Shown: one piece after another, positions 8,108-17,614 of the stretch
Layout: the number at the start of each line of letters is the position of its first letter
Numbering within the stretch: position 1 is the first letter of the stretch
Origin: JAAZFF01 sp964405775
GTDB taxonomy: Bacteria > Verrucomicrobiota > Kiritimatiellia > RFP12 > UBA3636
NCBI GenBank assembly: GCA_964405775.1
Contig: CAYOPG010000011.1
Coordinates: 1 to 43,978, forward strand
Direction: 5' to 3'
Length of the DNA: 43,978 bases
The notes under the pieces: model-generated
The model's database searches: none
What the model saw: the letters and a program-made list of their open reading frames with translations, nothing else
Told to the model about the DNA's origin: nothing
Made by a program: the position numbers and the translations under genes

Positions 8108-9219
8108 TTTACAACTTCTATGTTAAGGTCGGATTCTAGCCTCGGATCGCGTTTGGCTCCAAAGTCCAAGGCGGTTTTGTAATACATGATCGCCATATCG
8201 CGGTTTGCTCCCGGATCCATCATGAGGTATACGTACGCCATGTTAACGTACGCATCGGAGTAACCTGGGTGATCCAGCATGAGCCTGTCCATCTGAAAGA
8301 CTGCCTCCGCAAAGTCGCCCTTTTGCAAAGCTATTGCCGCTGACATCGTGCGAGCTGACGGGTTGGTTGGGTCTTTTCTGAAAATCGTTTTTAACTCTGT
8401 TTGCGCCCGCGAGAAGTTGCGGCATTCGATCAGGGACCGGACAAATAGGATGCGGGTAGTTGTCGAAGCGCTGTCGTCCTCTTCTTCAATGATATCCTCG
8501 AGAATAATTACAGCATCGGGCGCATCGCCCGTTCTGATTAGCTGCTCCACCGCCACGCTCCTTACGAAGTCATTGCCATCCGTCATGCTTTGTTTGCGGT
8601 CGGCGAACACTTCGTCTTCAACGTATCCGTCCTCGGGAGACTGAGGCGCTGCCTCTACTCCTGAAACTGCGGGCTCATCTTTCTTATCGGCGGCAGCAAT
8701 CGAGGCCGCCGTCTTGACCGGGGTGCCACTGAGCACGTCGAGTGCGTCCTGCTCTGGCATAAGAGTAGGTATGCCGTGTGTAAACGTCGGCGAAGTCGTC
8801 GAAGCGTCTTCGAGTTTTACAGCGGCGGGTTTAGCAACGTAGCCTTTACCTTCGCCTGAGGCGGCAGCGTCAGGGTCGGGGACGGCTATTTTACCGGTGT
8901 TGATCAGCTCTCGCAGCTCTCTAGCCCGTTCTGCGCACTGGTCGAAGCGCGTCATAACGTAATCTTTTTTGTAATCCGGATGTTCAGAGGCTATATCCTT
9001 ATACATCTTCATTGTGGCGGATAGGGCGGAAAGTTCGTCCAGCACGCGTCCTTCGTCGCGTGCAGCCGTGGCTTCGGAGAAAGAGGCGTCGGCCTTTTTT
9101 AGCATGTCCGCCTTGGCGGAGCCAAACCCGAAGATCGCGAAAGATGTCGCTGGAGTGCACGCCATAAAAGTCGCGGCAAACGCAATGATCAAAAAGCTTC
9201 TTCTTCTTCTAGTTTTCAT
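8104..9219 (-). CDS. Exported TPR-like repeat protein of unknown function
   Basis: A 371-residue protein with a basic N-terminus (MKTRRRRSF) and a hydrophobic core, with likely signal peptidase cleavage after ATSFA near residue 28. A cysteine at about residue 20 (FMAC) does not make a convincing lipobox. Residues about 35-110 are alpha-helical, followed by a low-complexity Ala/Pro/Ser linker (about 110-215). The C-terminal third has tetratricopeptide-like helix pairs (ARTMSAAIALQKGDFAEAV, then DAYVNMAYVYL). It is likely periplasmic, perhaps a scaffold. It overlaps the HAD phosphatase gene by 4 bases. No specific family is recognised. Confidence 0.75.
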   Translation of the reverse strand: MKTRRRRSFLIIAFAATFMACTPATSFAIFGFGSAKADMLKKADASFSEATAARDEGRVLDELSALSATMKMYKDIASEHPDYKKDYVMTRFDQCAERARELRELINTGKIAVPDPDAAASGEGKGYVAKPAAVKLEDASTTSPTFTHGIPTLMPEQDALDVLSGTPVKTAASIAAADKKDEPAVSGVEAAPQSPEDGYVEDEVFADRKQSMTDGNDFVRSVAVEQLIRTGDAPDAVIILEDIIEEEDDSASTTTRILFVRSLIECRNFSRAQTELKTIFRKDPTNPSARTMSAAIALQKGDFAEAVFQMDRLMLDHPGYSDAYVNMAYVYLMMDPGANRDMAIMYYKTALDFGAKRDPRLESDLNIEVVN

Positions 9220-9239
9220 TTGGGGATATGCCTATTCCT

Positions 9240-10619
9240 TTAATCGTCTTCCTCGTCGTCTTCGTGCGGAGGCTCTGGTTTTTCTAGTTTGTGCACAAGA
9301 ACGCTGTCCACGCGGTGTCCATCCATTTTCTCTACAGTTATCTGCAAATACAGTTCGGGAATCTCAAGTTTAGTTCCAACGGATGGAACTCGGTTGAGTT
9401 TTTCGAACACGAAGCCGCCAACCGTGCTAAAGTCGCCTTCCTCGATGTCGACATCAAGCTCATCCGCAACTTTTTCAAGTTCAATCTCGCCCGGGAGCCT
9501 GTAATCTGTTTCCGAGAGTTTCTCTATTTTCCCGGGTATGACGTTTGTGTCGTATTCATCGTAGATTTCTCCGACTATCTCCTCAAGAAGGTCTTCCACC
9601 GACACGATCCCGGAGGTGCCTCCGAATTCGTCGAGCACGACAGCGAGAGCCTGCTTGTTTTTCTGCATCTGGCGGAAAAGCAGGTCGGTACGAATAGTTT
9701 CCGGAACGAAGAAAGGCTTGCGAATAAGGTCCTTGATTTGCGGATGCTGGTCGTCGAGTGCCCGTATGAGGTAATCGCGGGTGTTGAGGATCCCCTGTAT
9801 GTTGTCGATCGTGCCATCGTACACGGGTAGGCGCGAGAACTCGCAGTTGCGCATGCGCTCCCTGCATTCGGCCTCGCCTACGTCTATGGGCAGCGCGGCA
9901 ATGTCTGTCCGGTGAACCATGATTTCCTCGGCGGTCTTGTTGTTGAACTCGAATACGTTCTCGATCATCTCCTTTTCCTGCGGCTCTATTGATCCGCTGG
10001 CTCCGCCAATGTCGACCATCATCCTGATCTCCTCCTCGGAGACGCGTTCTGCGACATCCTCCGGGTTTATGCGAAGAAGCTTCAACACGCTGTTCGTCGA
10101 GAAGTCAAGCAGGCTCACGAACGGGGAAGCGAGGGTGGAAATAAGTTTAAGCGGTTTAACTGCGGCTCTCGAGATCGCCTCGCTGTAGCGCATGGCTATG
10201 CGCTTGGGCACAAGTTCCCCGAAAATCAACGTGAAAAACGACAGCGCGATCGTGACAAGAATTGTCATTATGGTCTCAACGGTCGATAGTGAAAGCTTGC
10301 ACCACTCCTGTGAGCTCACCCACGCGGCGGCAGGTCCGGCGAAAGTCACCGCAGCGAAAGCGGATGCGAGAAATCCGGCGAGTGTCACGCCGATTTGAAT
10401 CGTGGAAAGGAAGCGCCCGGGATCATCGATGAAATTCAGCATCAGCTTGGATGTCTTGTCGCCGTCCTCAGCCCGTTTGCGAACCTTGGTCTTGTTCAGC
10501 GAAACGACCGCTATTTCTGATGCAGCGAAAAATGCATTCGCAAGAATGGCTATGAACAGGATAACCAATGGCCATGTGAAACCGACAGATGCGGCCACGA
10601 TAGATAAGTGGGGGTTCAA
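9240..10619 (-). CDS. CNNM/DUF21 membrane protein with CBS pair and CorC/HlyC domain
   Basis: Hemolysin-C/CorC-type integral membrane protein, probably in divalent-cation transport or resistance. It has an N-terminal DUF21 membrane domain (FFAASEIAVVSLNKTKVRKR and three hydrophobic helices), a CBS-pair region (EIMVHRTDIAAL, then LAVVLDEFGGTSGIVSVED) and a C-terminal CorC_HlyC domain (DYRLPGEIELEKVADEL and GGFVFEKLNRVP). The tail is acidic. The start is uncertain. The frame reaches TTG at 10655 inside hisD, but TTG at 10619, just after the hisD stop, places the first membrane helix more normally. No clear ribosome-binding site supports either, so coupling to hisD is likely. Confidence 0.85.
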   Translation of the reverse strand: MNPHLSIVAASVGFTWPLVILFIAILANAFFAASEIAVVSLNKTKVRKRAEDGDKTSKLMLNFIDDPGRFLSTIQIGVTLAGFLASAFAAVTFAGPAAAWVSSQEWCKLSLSTVETIMTILVTIALSFFTLIFGELVPKRIAMRYSEAISRAAVKPLKLISTLASPFVSLLDFSTNSVLKLLRINPEDVAERVSEEEIRMMVDIGGASGSIEPQEKEMIENVFEFNNKTAEEIMVHRTDIAALPIDVGEAECRERMRNCEFSRLPVYDGTIDNIQGILNTRDYLIRALDDQHPQIKDLIRKPFFVPETIRTDLLFRQMQKNKQALAVVLDEFGGTSGIVSVEDLLEEIVGEIYDEYDTNVIPGKIEKLSETDYRLPGEIELEKVADELDVDIEEGDFSTVGGFVFEKLNRVPSVGTKLEIPELYLQITVEKMDGHRVDSVLVHKLEKPEPPHEDDEEDD

Positions 10620-10620
10620 T

Positions 10621-11946
10621 TTATGTTTTTGGGGGTTGTTTGATTCGATCACCAAATCTCAGGGCTGCTGACTTGTAATGCCCGTCCAGACCCTCAATGT
10701 CTCCGAACATTTCAATAACTGGCAGAGCTTCCCGAAGATCGTCTTTAGTATAACGAACAAGACTCATGCGACGGCGGAAGTCATCGACGGTCAATCCGGA
10801 GAATCTCCGGGCTGAACCTCCCGTGGGCAGCACGTGGCTCGGGCCGGCGACGAAATCTCCGACAGATTCTGGGGTAAACTGTCCGATAAAGACCGCTCCG
10901 GCGCAGGAGACCCTGCCAACCAGTCTTTCCGGTCTGCGTACCATGATTTCAAAATGCTCGGGAGCGAATCGGTTAACGAGATCCATCCCATCCTCTATGG
11001 ATGGCGCAACGACGAGCATTATCCCGCCCCTGTCGACCACGCGGGCTACAAGCGCGCTCCGCGAGAGTTCCGCTGCCTGTCTCACGATCTCTTTCGCGAC
11101 TTTCTCCGCGAGTTCCTGCGAGTCTGTTACAAGAAGTGCTTTTTCAGCCCCTGTGCCATGTTCAGCCTGGGAAAGAAGATCTGCGGCCACGAATACAGGA
11201 TTGGCGAAGCGATCGGCCAAAACGGCTATTTCGCTCGGGCCTGCTACCAGATCAAGAGCTACGAGTCCGTAAACCTGGCGTTTCGCCGCCGTCACATAAG
11301 CTCCACCCGGGCCTACGATCTTGTCCACCGGCTTGAAGCGTTTGGTTCCATAGGTCATCATGCCGATTGCCTGAATGCCTCCAACACGGTATGCCTCAGT
11401 TACCCCGGCGACCTTCATCGCATACAGCATGGCGGGGTTTATTCTCTTATCTTTATCGGCCGGAGTGCATGCCACGATTTCGGGTACGCCTGCCACCTGC
11501 GCAAGAGTCGCCGTCATGATAACGGTCGAAGCCAAGGGAGCCGTTCCGCCCGGCACATAGACACCGACGCGGTCGAAAGGGACGTATTTTTCTCCTAGTG
11601 ATCCGCCTTTCGGGGTGGAGGAGCTCCAGTCCGCGCGCATCGACTTTCGCGAAAAATCGGCAACTCTACGATGTGCCTCGTCGATTAGCTCCTTTGTACG
11701 CGCAGGCACACTGGCCTCTGCTGCGGTAAACTCTGATTCTTTGACGCGTAGCTCGGAGGCTTTGAGGGATACCCCGTCGAACTTCGCCACTGCCTCAAGC
11801 ACTGCCGTCTCCCCGTGCTCGCGAATTTTCGAAAGCATATCCGCAGCCACTTTTTCGGCTTCAGGGGCGAAGGCAGGACGCTTCAAAAACGTTTCAACCT
11901 TTTCGGATTTTCTGGAAGGCGACCAATTTACTACTCTAATGTTCAT
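10621..11946 (-). CDS. hisD: Histidinol dehydrogenase
   Basis: Zinc-dependent enzyme that oxidises L-histidinol to L-histidine in two NAD-linked steps. The 441 residues are normal. Visible conserved sites are KIVGPGGAYVTAAKRQVYG, the zinc ligand pair in LLSQAEHGTG, the catalytic Glu-His in NRFAPEHFEI, the GPSHVLPTGGSARRFSGL segment and the C-terminal zinc histidine in GLDGHYKSA. It is an isolated histidine gene, since no other his gene is in the window. The next gene downstream encodes the CNNM/CBS protein and begins at or just before its stop codon. The kinase gene ends 37 bases upstream. Confidence 0.97.
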   Translation of the reverse strand: MNIRVVNWSPSRKSEKVETFLKRPAFAPEAEKVAADMLSKIREHGETAVLEAVAKFDGVSLKASELRVKESEFTAAEASVPARTKELIDEAHRRVADFSRKSMRADWSSSTPKGGSLGEKYVPFDRVGVYVPGGTAPLASTVIMTATLAQVAGVPEIVACTPADKDKRINPAMLYAMKVAGVTEAYRVGGIQAIGMMTYGTKRFKPVDKIVGPGGAYVTAAKRQVYGLVALDLVAGPSEIAVLADRFANPVFVAADLLSQAEHGTGAEKALLVTDSQELAEKVAKEIVRQAAELSRSALVARVVDRGGIMLVVAPSIEDGMDLVNRFAPEHFEIMVRRPERLVGRVSCAGAVFIGQFTPESVGDFVAGPSHVLPTGGSARRFSGLTVDDFRRRMSLVRYTKDDLREALPVIEMFGDIEGLDGHYKSAALRFGDRIKQPPKT

Positions 11947-11983
11947 GTTGCGTTTTGTTTTCCAAAATGAAAAGTTGCCACTG

Positions 11984-13669
11984 CTAGTACTTCAGTTGGC
12001 TCCCTCCGATGTACTCGCGCAGAATCGAATCGCCCGGCACGGCTGTTGGCGATATCGAATGGAAATTGGCGAGTACACGCTGTATACGCCTCGCAGTGGC
12101 GTATTCGGGATTGTGGGGTTTGACTTCCGCCAGAAGAGGCTCGACGAATGGCCGCAACACCGCGACTTCGTAATCAAGCGCCGTATTCAACGAAACGTCC
12201 GCCATGTCCTGAAATGGGAATATCCAACGTTCCTCCCCGCGGCGCACGGACGGCCACATCTTGATTGTGTTCAGTGCGGAGTGGCCACGGAACAGGTGGT
12301 CACGCACTATGCGTCTGATCAAACGGTTGTCTGTGGTGGATAGGACGTTCCCGTCGTCAATGCCAATCTGTGTGAGTGCGCTGAGGAATATGAGGAATTT
12401 CTGATTGCGGGAAACATCGGCAGTCAAAATCGGGTTGAGACCGTGTATTCCCTCGACTATCAGAACTTCCTGGTCGCCTAGACGCAGTTCCTCGTCCATA
12501 AACACAGGGCTTTGAGCCTTGAAATCGAAAATCCTGCGTTTGACAGGCTTGCCGGCGAGCAACGAGTTCATGTCTTCGTTAAACATCTTGACGTCGACGG
12601 CGTCTATATGCTCGTAATCCGGATCTCCTTTTTCATCGACAGGGTTGTGCCCGTTGCCGACGAAGTAGTCGTCGGTGGAAATTAGGAGGGGACGCAACCC
12701 GTTCACGCGGAGATGTATGCCAAGGCGCTTCGCTGACGTGGTCTTGCCTGCGCAAGAGGGCCCCGCAATTAGAACGATTCGTGGCACAGGGGTGCGGCTC
12801 GTAATGTCGTTCGCTATGACTGTAAAGTTCTTGTCGTGCAACGCCTCGGACATCTGTATGACGTCGCTGATTTGGAGCTTGTAAACTGCCTCATTGAGTT
12901 GTCCCACGCTATGGAGTTCCATGTCTTCACCCCACTTGGAGTGCTCCCTATGGACACGCATAAGTTCCGGATGAGGCTTGAATTCAGAGATTTTCAACGG
13001 GGCTTCCTGCGATGGCAGTTGCATCATGCAGCCGTTTTCCTGTGGGACTAGAGAGAACATCCCCAAAACACCCGTGCGACTTGCCATCGGCCCCTGATCC
13101 AAATCTGTGTAGCCTCCGCACTTGAAGATCCGTACAGAAGGCGTGTTTACGTGGCGCAGGAGACCTACCTTGTCATGCTGGCCTGATTCGGCGAAAAGCA
13201 CCACAGCCTCTTCGTACGAAATGTGCGCGCATTCTATCGTCATGTCAGCCTTTACGATGGCGCGCATCGCGTTCTCAAGGGCGGTCAGATTCTTCTTGAG
13301 CGGCGGCTTGGAGCCATCTTCACCCTTTTCTCTCAGGGTGAAAAACATGCCGTCACCCAGCGAGTGAACGACACGCAGGCTTGCTCTGGGCAGAGCCGTG
13401 TGCGCCGCCATGCAGAGCAGGAAGCACATGGAACGCCGCATGATGCGCCAACCATCCGGGTCTTTTATGGTCAAGCCCTTGATGAAGCAGTTCATGTCAA
13501 GACGCGTCTGCAGGGAGACCACCTCGTTGTTCACGAGCGCACCGAAAAACGGAAAGCCTTCGTCGTCTGTTTCAGGCAACGTCTCCCAGACAAAAGTCCC
13601 GGGCATACGCATCTGCGGTTTCCCGGATGATTCGGTGGTAATGGAAATCGCTGTTCCGCTCATGCTCAT
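11984..13669 (-). CDS. Uridine-kinase-like nucleoside kinase with large N-terminal domain
   Basis: A 561-residue protein. The C-terminal half is a P-loop kinase of the phosphoribulokinase/uridine kinase family, with Walker A GPSCAGKTT at 303-311, STDDYFV, DYEHIDAVD, and VLIVEGIHGLNP. The N-terminal 290 residues resemble the threonyl-tRNA-synthetase-like second additional domain seen in bacterial nucleoside kinases of this type (RASLRVVHSLGDGMFFTL and SYEEAVVLF). It probably phosphorylates a nucleoside for salvage, though the substrate cannot be fixed. The start overlaps the upstream gene's stop by 4 bases. Confidence 0.85.
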   Translation of the reverse strand: MSMSGTAISITTESSGKPQMRMPGTFVWETLPETDDEGFPFFGALVNNEVVSLQTRLDMNCFIKGLTIKDPDGWRIMRRSMCFLLCMAAHTALPRASLRVVHSLGDGMFFTLREKGEDGSKPPLKKNLTALENAMRAIVKADMTIECAHISYEEAVVLFAESGQHDKVGLLRHVNTPSVRIFKCGGYTDLDQGPMASRTGVLGMFSLVPQENGCMMQLPSQEAPLKISEFKPHPELMRVHREHSKWGEDMELHSVGQLNEAVYKLQISDVIQMSEALHDKNFTVIANDITSRTPVPRIVLIAGPSCAGKTTSAKRLGIHLRVNGLRPLLISTDDYFVGNGHNPVDEKGDPDYEHIDAVDVKMFNEDMNSLLAGKPVKRRIFDFKAQSPVFMDEELRLGDQEVLIVEGIHGLNPILTADVSRNQKFLIFLSALTQIGIDDGNVLSTTDNRLIRRIVRDHLFRGHSALNTIKMWPSVRRGEERWIFPFQDMADVSLNTALDYEVAVLRPFVEPLLAEVKPHNPEYATARRIQRVLANFHSISPTAVPGDSILREYIGGSQLKY

Positions 13670-14559
13670 ATTGTCGCTTGTTTCGCTTCTGGGGCTGGGG
13701 TGGGTGGTTGTTCGGTGGCGGTATCGTCCGACGCTTCTTCCGCAGGGGGTGGGGTATCTCCTTCCACTCCGGGAACGTCGAAACCGGCCTCTGCCAGCTT
13801 CTTAAGGTCGCTTTCATTCAACTCTATCGGCAGTGGAGGCCCTTGGTTGTTGATGATTATATCCACATTTATGTCGTGCAGCCTTTGTTCGCGCTCTTCA
13901 GGAGTCATCTTCTCCAACTCTTCCTGTTGCTTCTTACGCGCCTCTTCGCGTTCTTTACGCGCCGCTTCGCGTCTTGCGTTCACTTCATCGCGGCGTTTCT
14001 GCGCTTCTGGGGAAAGGACATGGGTGTTGACACGACCGCGTGTGCCTGCGGTTGCGCTGGTGGCGGGCAATGGAACTCCGGCGTAGGCTCCGCTGCCAGC
14101 GGCCATTCCAAAAGTGGCCACGTCGGCCTTGTTTGTTGTCGCCGGATTTATCCAAAGCGGCAACTCCATCTCGTAACCCCCACGTTTGAGTGTTATTACA
14201 GCCTTTTCCAAATCAACGTCCAGAAGTTCGAATTCTTCGAACTTCTGCCCCTCCAAAAGGTAATAGGAGGCCTGAGTCTGCTGGTCGCTGAACCCAGCCG
14301 CTGGTATGCCGTTGTAACGAGAGAGTAGTGTTACCTTGATCGTGTCCAGCCCGGGTGGAATCACGAAAATCTCCGGTTGCTCCGGCTCGGGTGGTGGCTC
14401 AGGTGGAGGAAGTTGCTCTACAGGTGGAAGGTTGTTGAACGGATCCTCCTTGATTATTGCGTTATAGCGTTCAAAAAGCGCCTCCCTGTCGGCAGCACTC
14501 GCCAGCACACACGTAAAAATGGCCAAAGCAACCACTGAGGCTGTTTTTCCTGTGTTCAA
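13666..14559 (-). CDS. Exported proline-rich protein, possibly PilP/GspC-like
   Basis: I choose a TTG start at 14559. It is preceded by GAAGG with 6-base spacing and leaves a compact signal peptide (MNTGKTASVVALAIF, cleavage after LASA), giving 297 residues. A longer GTG start at 14598 would add 13 residues and spoil the signal. After a Pro/Glu-rich linker (about residues 40-60) comes a small beta domain (SYYLLEGQKFEEFELLDVD, then AVITLKRGG) that recalls the pilus/type II secretion PilP-GspC fold. A charged Arg/Glu coiled-coil (about 165-205) and a Pro/Ala-rich tail follow. No other secretion gene is nearby, so the family call is weak. Confidence 0.65.
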   Translation of the reverse strand: MNTGKTASVVALAIFTCVLASAADREALFERYNAIIKEDPFNNLPPVEQLPPPEPPPEPEQPEIFVIPPGLDTIKVTLLSRYNGIPAAGFSDQQTQASYYLLEGQKFEEFELLDVDLEKAVITLKRGGYEMELPLWINPATTNKADVATFGMAAGSGAYAGVPLPATSATAGTRGRVNTHVLSPEAQKRRDEVNARREAARKEREEARKKQQEELEKMTPEEREQRLHDINVDIIINNQGPPLPIELNESDLKKLAEAGFDVPGVEGDTPPPAEEASDDTATEQPPTPAPEAKQATI

Positions 14560-14598
14560 ATAAAACCTTCTTTCGCAAAAGAATTGCAACATGCGCAC

Positions 14599-14628
14599 AT
14601 ATTAACATATCCCGCCCGCGTGTGTGAA
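14599..14628 (-). promoter_or_regulatory. Sigma-70-like promoter for the exported proline-rich gene
   Basis: On the minus strand the -35 is TTCACA (14623-14628) and the -10 is TAATAT (14599-14604), with an 18-base spacer. Transcription would start near 14592, about 33 bases before the proposed TTG start. Confidence 0.4.
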
Positions 14629-14772
14629 GTAAGAATTTAACAAGCGGACCTGAAAAACAGGATAATCCTGAAACTAAAAGTTAGAAGAGAAAAAAGTGAG
14701 GCTTTTTCTTGTTCCCTTTTGTATCATTGTCACCGACTCCTCCTCAAGTGACGACCTAAATTGCACAAAGTA

Positions 14773-15830
14773 ATGAACGAGACAGATAAAAGACGCAAGA
14801 TCAATATCGGCTGATCGGATACGGTCAGCATGGAAAATGGGCGGTGCTGCCTTCGCTGCAGTCTGCATCCAAGGTGAAACTTAAGTGCGTGGCGGATTTA
14901 TACGCCGACAATCTGGTCCTGATCGCAGATCCACGCGTTTCCACTTACACAGACTACAAGAGGATGCTGGTTCAGGAGGAACTCGATGCCGTATACATTG
15001 CCACACCGCAAAATACTCATGCCGACATCGCCGTGCATGCCCTAAAGGCGGGTCTGCACGTGATTACGGAAAAGCCCATGGCTGCGTCAGTAGAGGAATG
15101 TAAACGTATGCTCCAGGCAGCCAAAAAAGCTGGAAGGTTGCTGGTGGTTGATTTTGAGACCCGCTATGATAAGCCCTACATGCAAATCCGTAAGTGGATC
15201 GCCGATGGGCGTCTTGGGAAATTGGGTGCCATACACATAGACCATTTGTGGGACTGCCATAAGGCGACAGGCCGTCTGGCGGAGCGGCGCCGGCGTTTCT
15301 GCGACGTCGCGGGAACTCTCGATTGCGGCATCCACAAGCTTGATCTTGCGCGCTATTTCAACGGTGGTGGGGAATGGCGCGACATACGGGCATACGGTGC
15401 TTGGTTCGGTGAAGACGTGCGCTATCCACCACACATCACAATACAGGCGAGGCTGGACACCGGAGTGCTTTTCACGCTCAACTCTAGCTTCAGCTTCACA
15501 GCGTATATACCACAGCGCATCCCAAGCTCCAATTACGATGCTATGTCCATTCTGGGCGACAAAGGGGTTGTCGTTTTACACCAGACACCAGAAGGCAAGC
15601 GCAGTCTGCAGATCGTTTCCGAGACGCTGTCGGAAGTCGTTCCGTTCGACCGACACGGAGGAAAAACGGGGATCGTCAAGATCCTGAACGATTTTGCAAC
15701 ATCAATTTTAACTGGGCGTCCGCTGCCGCCTGAGGCTGCAACCGGCCACGATGGACTCATGGCGCAGCTGATGGTGGACGAAGCAAACCGCGACGCTCTG
15801 GAGGCGGGAGACTCCAACCGTTGCTTATAG
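14773..15830 (+). CDS. Gfo/Idh/MocA family oxidoreductase, frameshifted near its N-terminus
   Basis: NAD(P)-dependent sugar or polyol dehydrogenase family. The uninterrupted frame starts only at GTG 14844 (328 residues) and lacks the Rossmann loop. The missing part is present: from ATG 14773 the sequence encodes MNETDKRRKINIG, and in the other frame from 14811 it encodes LIGYGQHGKWAVLPSL, which supplies GxGxxG. One base is missing at the GGC/CTG junction (14809-14813), so a TGA follows at 14812 in the first frame. Downstream, TEKP (residues about 75-78 of the short form) and GTLDCGIHKLDLARYF are intact. It is either a recent inactivating deletion or an assembly error. Confidence 0.8.
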
Positions 15831-15865
15831 CTCGGCAATTTGCAATGGCGAGAATGCCGTTAGTG

Positions 15866-15874
15866 TGCTAAAAT
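15866..15874 (+). promoter_or_regulatory. Extended -10 promoter before ettA
   Basis: TGC directly followed by TAAAAT (15869-15874) makes an extended -10 element. The -35 is weak (TGGCGA, 17 bases upstream). Transcription would start near 15881, about 42 bases before ettA. Confidence 0.45.
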
Positions 15875-15922
15875 AAAACGCTTTCAAGTTTGGAACATTA
15901 AAACAGAAGGCGATACGATACA

Positions 15923-17599
15923 ATGGCAGGCGAATACGCAATCAGTCTCGTGGACATGACGAAGCAGCACGAGAACAAGACTGTCCTCGAGGATGTGAAT
16001 CTCTCTTTTTTCCATGGCGCGCACATTGGCGTCATAGGCGTTAACGGCTCAGGCAAATCAACGCTGCTGAGAATCATGGCTGGTCTCGATACTGAGTTCA
16101 TGGGGCAATGCATCGTCGCCAAAAACACGAAGGTGGGTTATCTGCCGCAGGAGCCGGTTCTTGACAAGACAAAGACCGTCGCCCAATGTGTCGCCGAAGG
16201 CGTTGCCAGTTCTCAGGCACTATTGGATCGATACGATGAAATTTGCGGGATGCTCGGCGATGAGATGTCAGACGAGGAAATGGATAAACTCAACGCAGAG
16301 ATGGGGCGTCTTCAGGATACAATCGACGCCAACGACCTCTGGGAGCTTGACCGTCATGTTGAGATTGCCATGGAAGCTTTGCGTCTGCCTCCACCTAACG
16401 CCCCGGTGGCGCCACTTTCCGGCGGTGAATTGCGCCGCGTTGCCCTCTGCCGCCTTCTCCTGTCCAACCCCGACATAATGCTACTTGACGAACCGACTAA
16501 CCATCTGGACGCGGAGTCTGTCGCATGGCTCGAGACATACCTTAAGAACTTCAAGGGTTCGCTGATAGTCGTGACGCACGACCGATATTTCCTGAGCAAT
16601 GTCACGGAATGGATTCTGGAACTCGACGGAGGTCGCGCATATCCATACAAAGGGAACTACGAGGCATGGCTCGAACAAAAGCAGGCAATGCTGCAGCGCG
16701 AGCAGAAACAGGCGGAGTCCCGCCGCAAACTCATTGAAAACGAGCTCGCATGGGTGCGCACAAACCCCTCCGGTCGCCATGCGAAGAGCAAAGATCGTAT
16801 CAAGCGCTATGAACAACTTGTAGCACAGGAAGTAAGCACGCGCGAAGAAGACCTCTCAATCCAGATACCGCCTGGCCGCCGTCTCGGAGATCTCGTTGTA
16901 CGCGCCAAAAACGTTTCTATGGGATTCGATGACAAACTGCTGTTCGAGAACCTCGAATTCGACCTGCCGCGCGGCGGCATCGTTGGGGTAATCGGTGGTA
17001 ACGGTGCTGGCAAAACCACGCTGTTCAAACTCATAATAGGCGACCTGAAGCCACTTTCAGGGACGTTTGAAGTTGGCTCGACTGTGGAGCTGTCATACGT
17101 CAACCAGATGCGCGAGACTCTCGACGACAACGCTACCGTTTACGAGGAGATAACCGGAGGCAATGAGTATGTGAGCCTTGCTGGCAAGCAGATGATGAAT
17201 GGTAGGGCTTATTGTAGCCGCTTTAATTTTAAAGGCTCCGAACAGCAGAAGAAAGTGGGAGTTCTTTCTGGAGGCGAGCGCAACCGCGTGCATCTGGCGA
17301 AACTGCTCCGTGCCGGGGGCAACCTGCTCCTGCTTGACGAGCCTACAAACGATCTCGACGTCGCCACGCTCCGTTCTCTGGAAGAGGGCATGATGAACTT
17401 CGGCGGCTGTATCATGGCAATAAGCCACGACCGCTATTTCCTTGATCGAGTTGCCACGCACATCCTCGCTTTCGAAGGCGACAGCAAAGTGACATGGTTC
17501 GAAGGATCGTATTCTGAGTACCACGAACAACGCAAGAAACTGCTCGGCGAGGATGCCGATCGCCCTGTACGCGTCAGGTTCCGCCCTCTAGCCGTTTAA
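15923..17599 (+). CDS. ettA: ABC-F translation factor EttA (energy-dependent translational throttle)
   Basis: A cytoplasmic ABC-F ATPase with no membrane segments. EttA binds the ribosomal E site and couples translation to the ATP/ADP ratio. The 558 residues carry two ABC cassettes: Walker A GVNGSGKST (39-47) with signature LSGGELRR and Walker B MLLDEPTNHLD, then GGNGAGKTT with LSGGERNR and LLLDEPTNDLD. Between them lie an arm/linker rich in charged residues and the SGRHAKSKDRIKRYE motif typical of EttA. The gene ends in a tandem 13-base duplication that includes its stop codon, 15 bases before bioB. The two are probably co-transcribed. Confidence 0.95.
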   Translation: MAGEYAISLVDMTKQHENKTVLEDVNLSFFHGAHIGVIGVNGSGKSTLLRIMAGLDTEFMGQCIVAKNTKVGYLPQEPVLDKTKTVAQCVAEGVASSQALLDRYDEICGMLGDEMSDEEMDKLNAEMGRLQDTIDANDLWELDRHVEIAMEALRLPPPNAPVAPLSGGELRRVALCRLLLSNPDIMLLDEPTNHLDAESVAWLETYLKNFKGSLIVVTHDRYFLSNVTEWILELDGGRAYPYKGNYEAWLEQKQAMLQREQKQAESRRKLIENELAWVRTNPSGRHAKSKDRIKRYEQLVAQEVSTREEDLSIQIPPGRRLGDLVVRAKNVSMGFDDKLLFENLEFDLPRGGIVGVIGGNGAGKTTLFKLIIGDLKPLSGTFEVGSTVELSYVNQMRETLDDNATVYEEITGGNEYVSLAGKQMMNGRAYCSRFNFKGSEQQKKVGVLSGGERNRVHLAKLLRAGGNLLLLDEPTNDLDVATLRSLEEGMMNFGGCIMAISHDRYFLDRVATHILAFEGDSKVTWFEGSYSEYHEQRKKLLGEDADRPVRVRFRPLAV

Positions 17600-17614
17600 C
17601 ATCTAGCCGTTTAA
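17587..17614 (+). repeat. Tandem 13-bp duplication at the ettA stop/bioB start
   Basis: TCTAGCCGTTTAA occurs at 17587-17599 (the end of ettA including its TAA) and again at 17602-17614, directly abutting the bioB ATG. The 15-base period is in frame. The second copy replaces any obvious Shine-Dalgarno in front of bioB. Confidence 0.8.

Noticed and set aside
14680..14710. AAAAAG/CTTTTT hairpin in the gap before the frameshifted dehydrogenase
   Set aside because: The stem is almost all A-T with one G-C pair and would not be stable; not called as a terminator.
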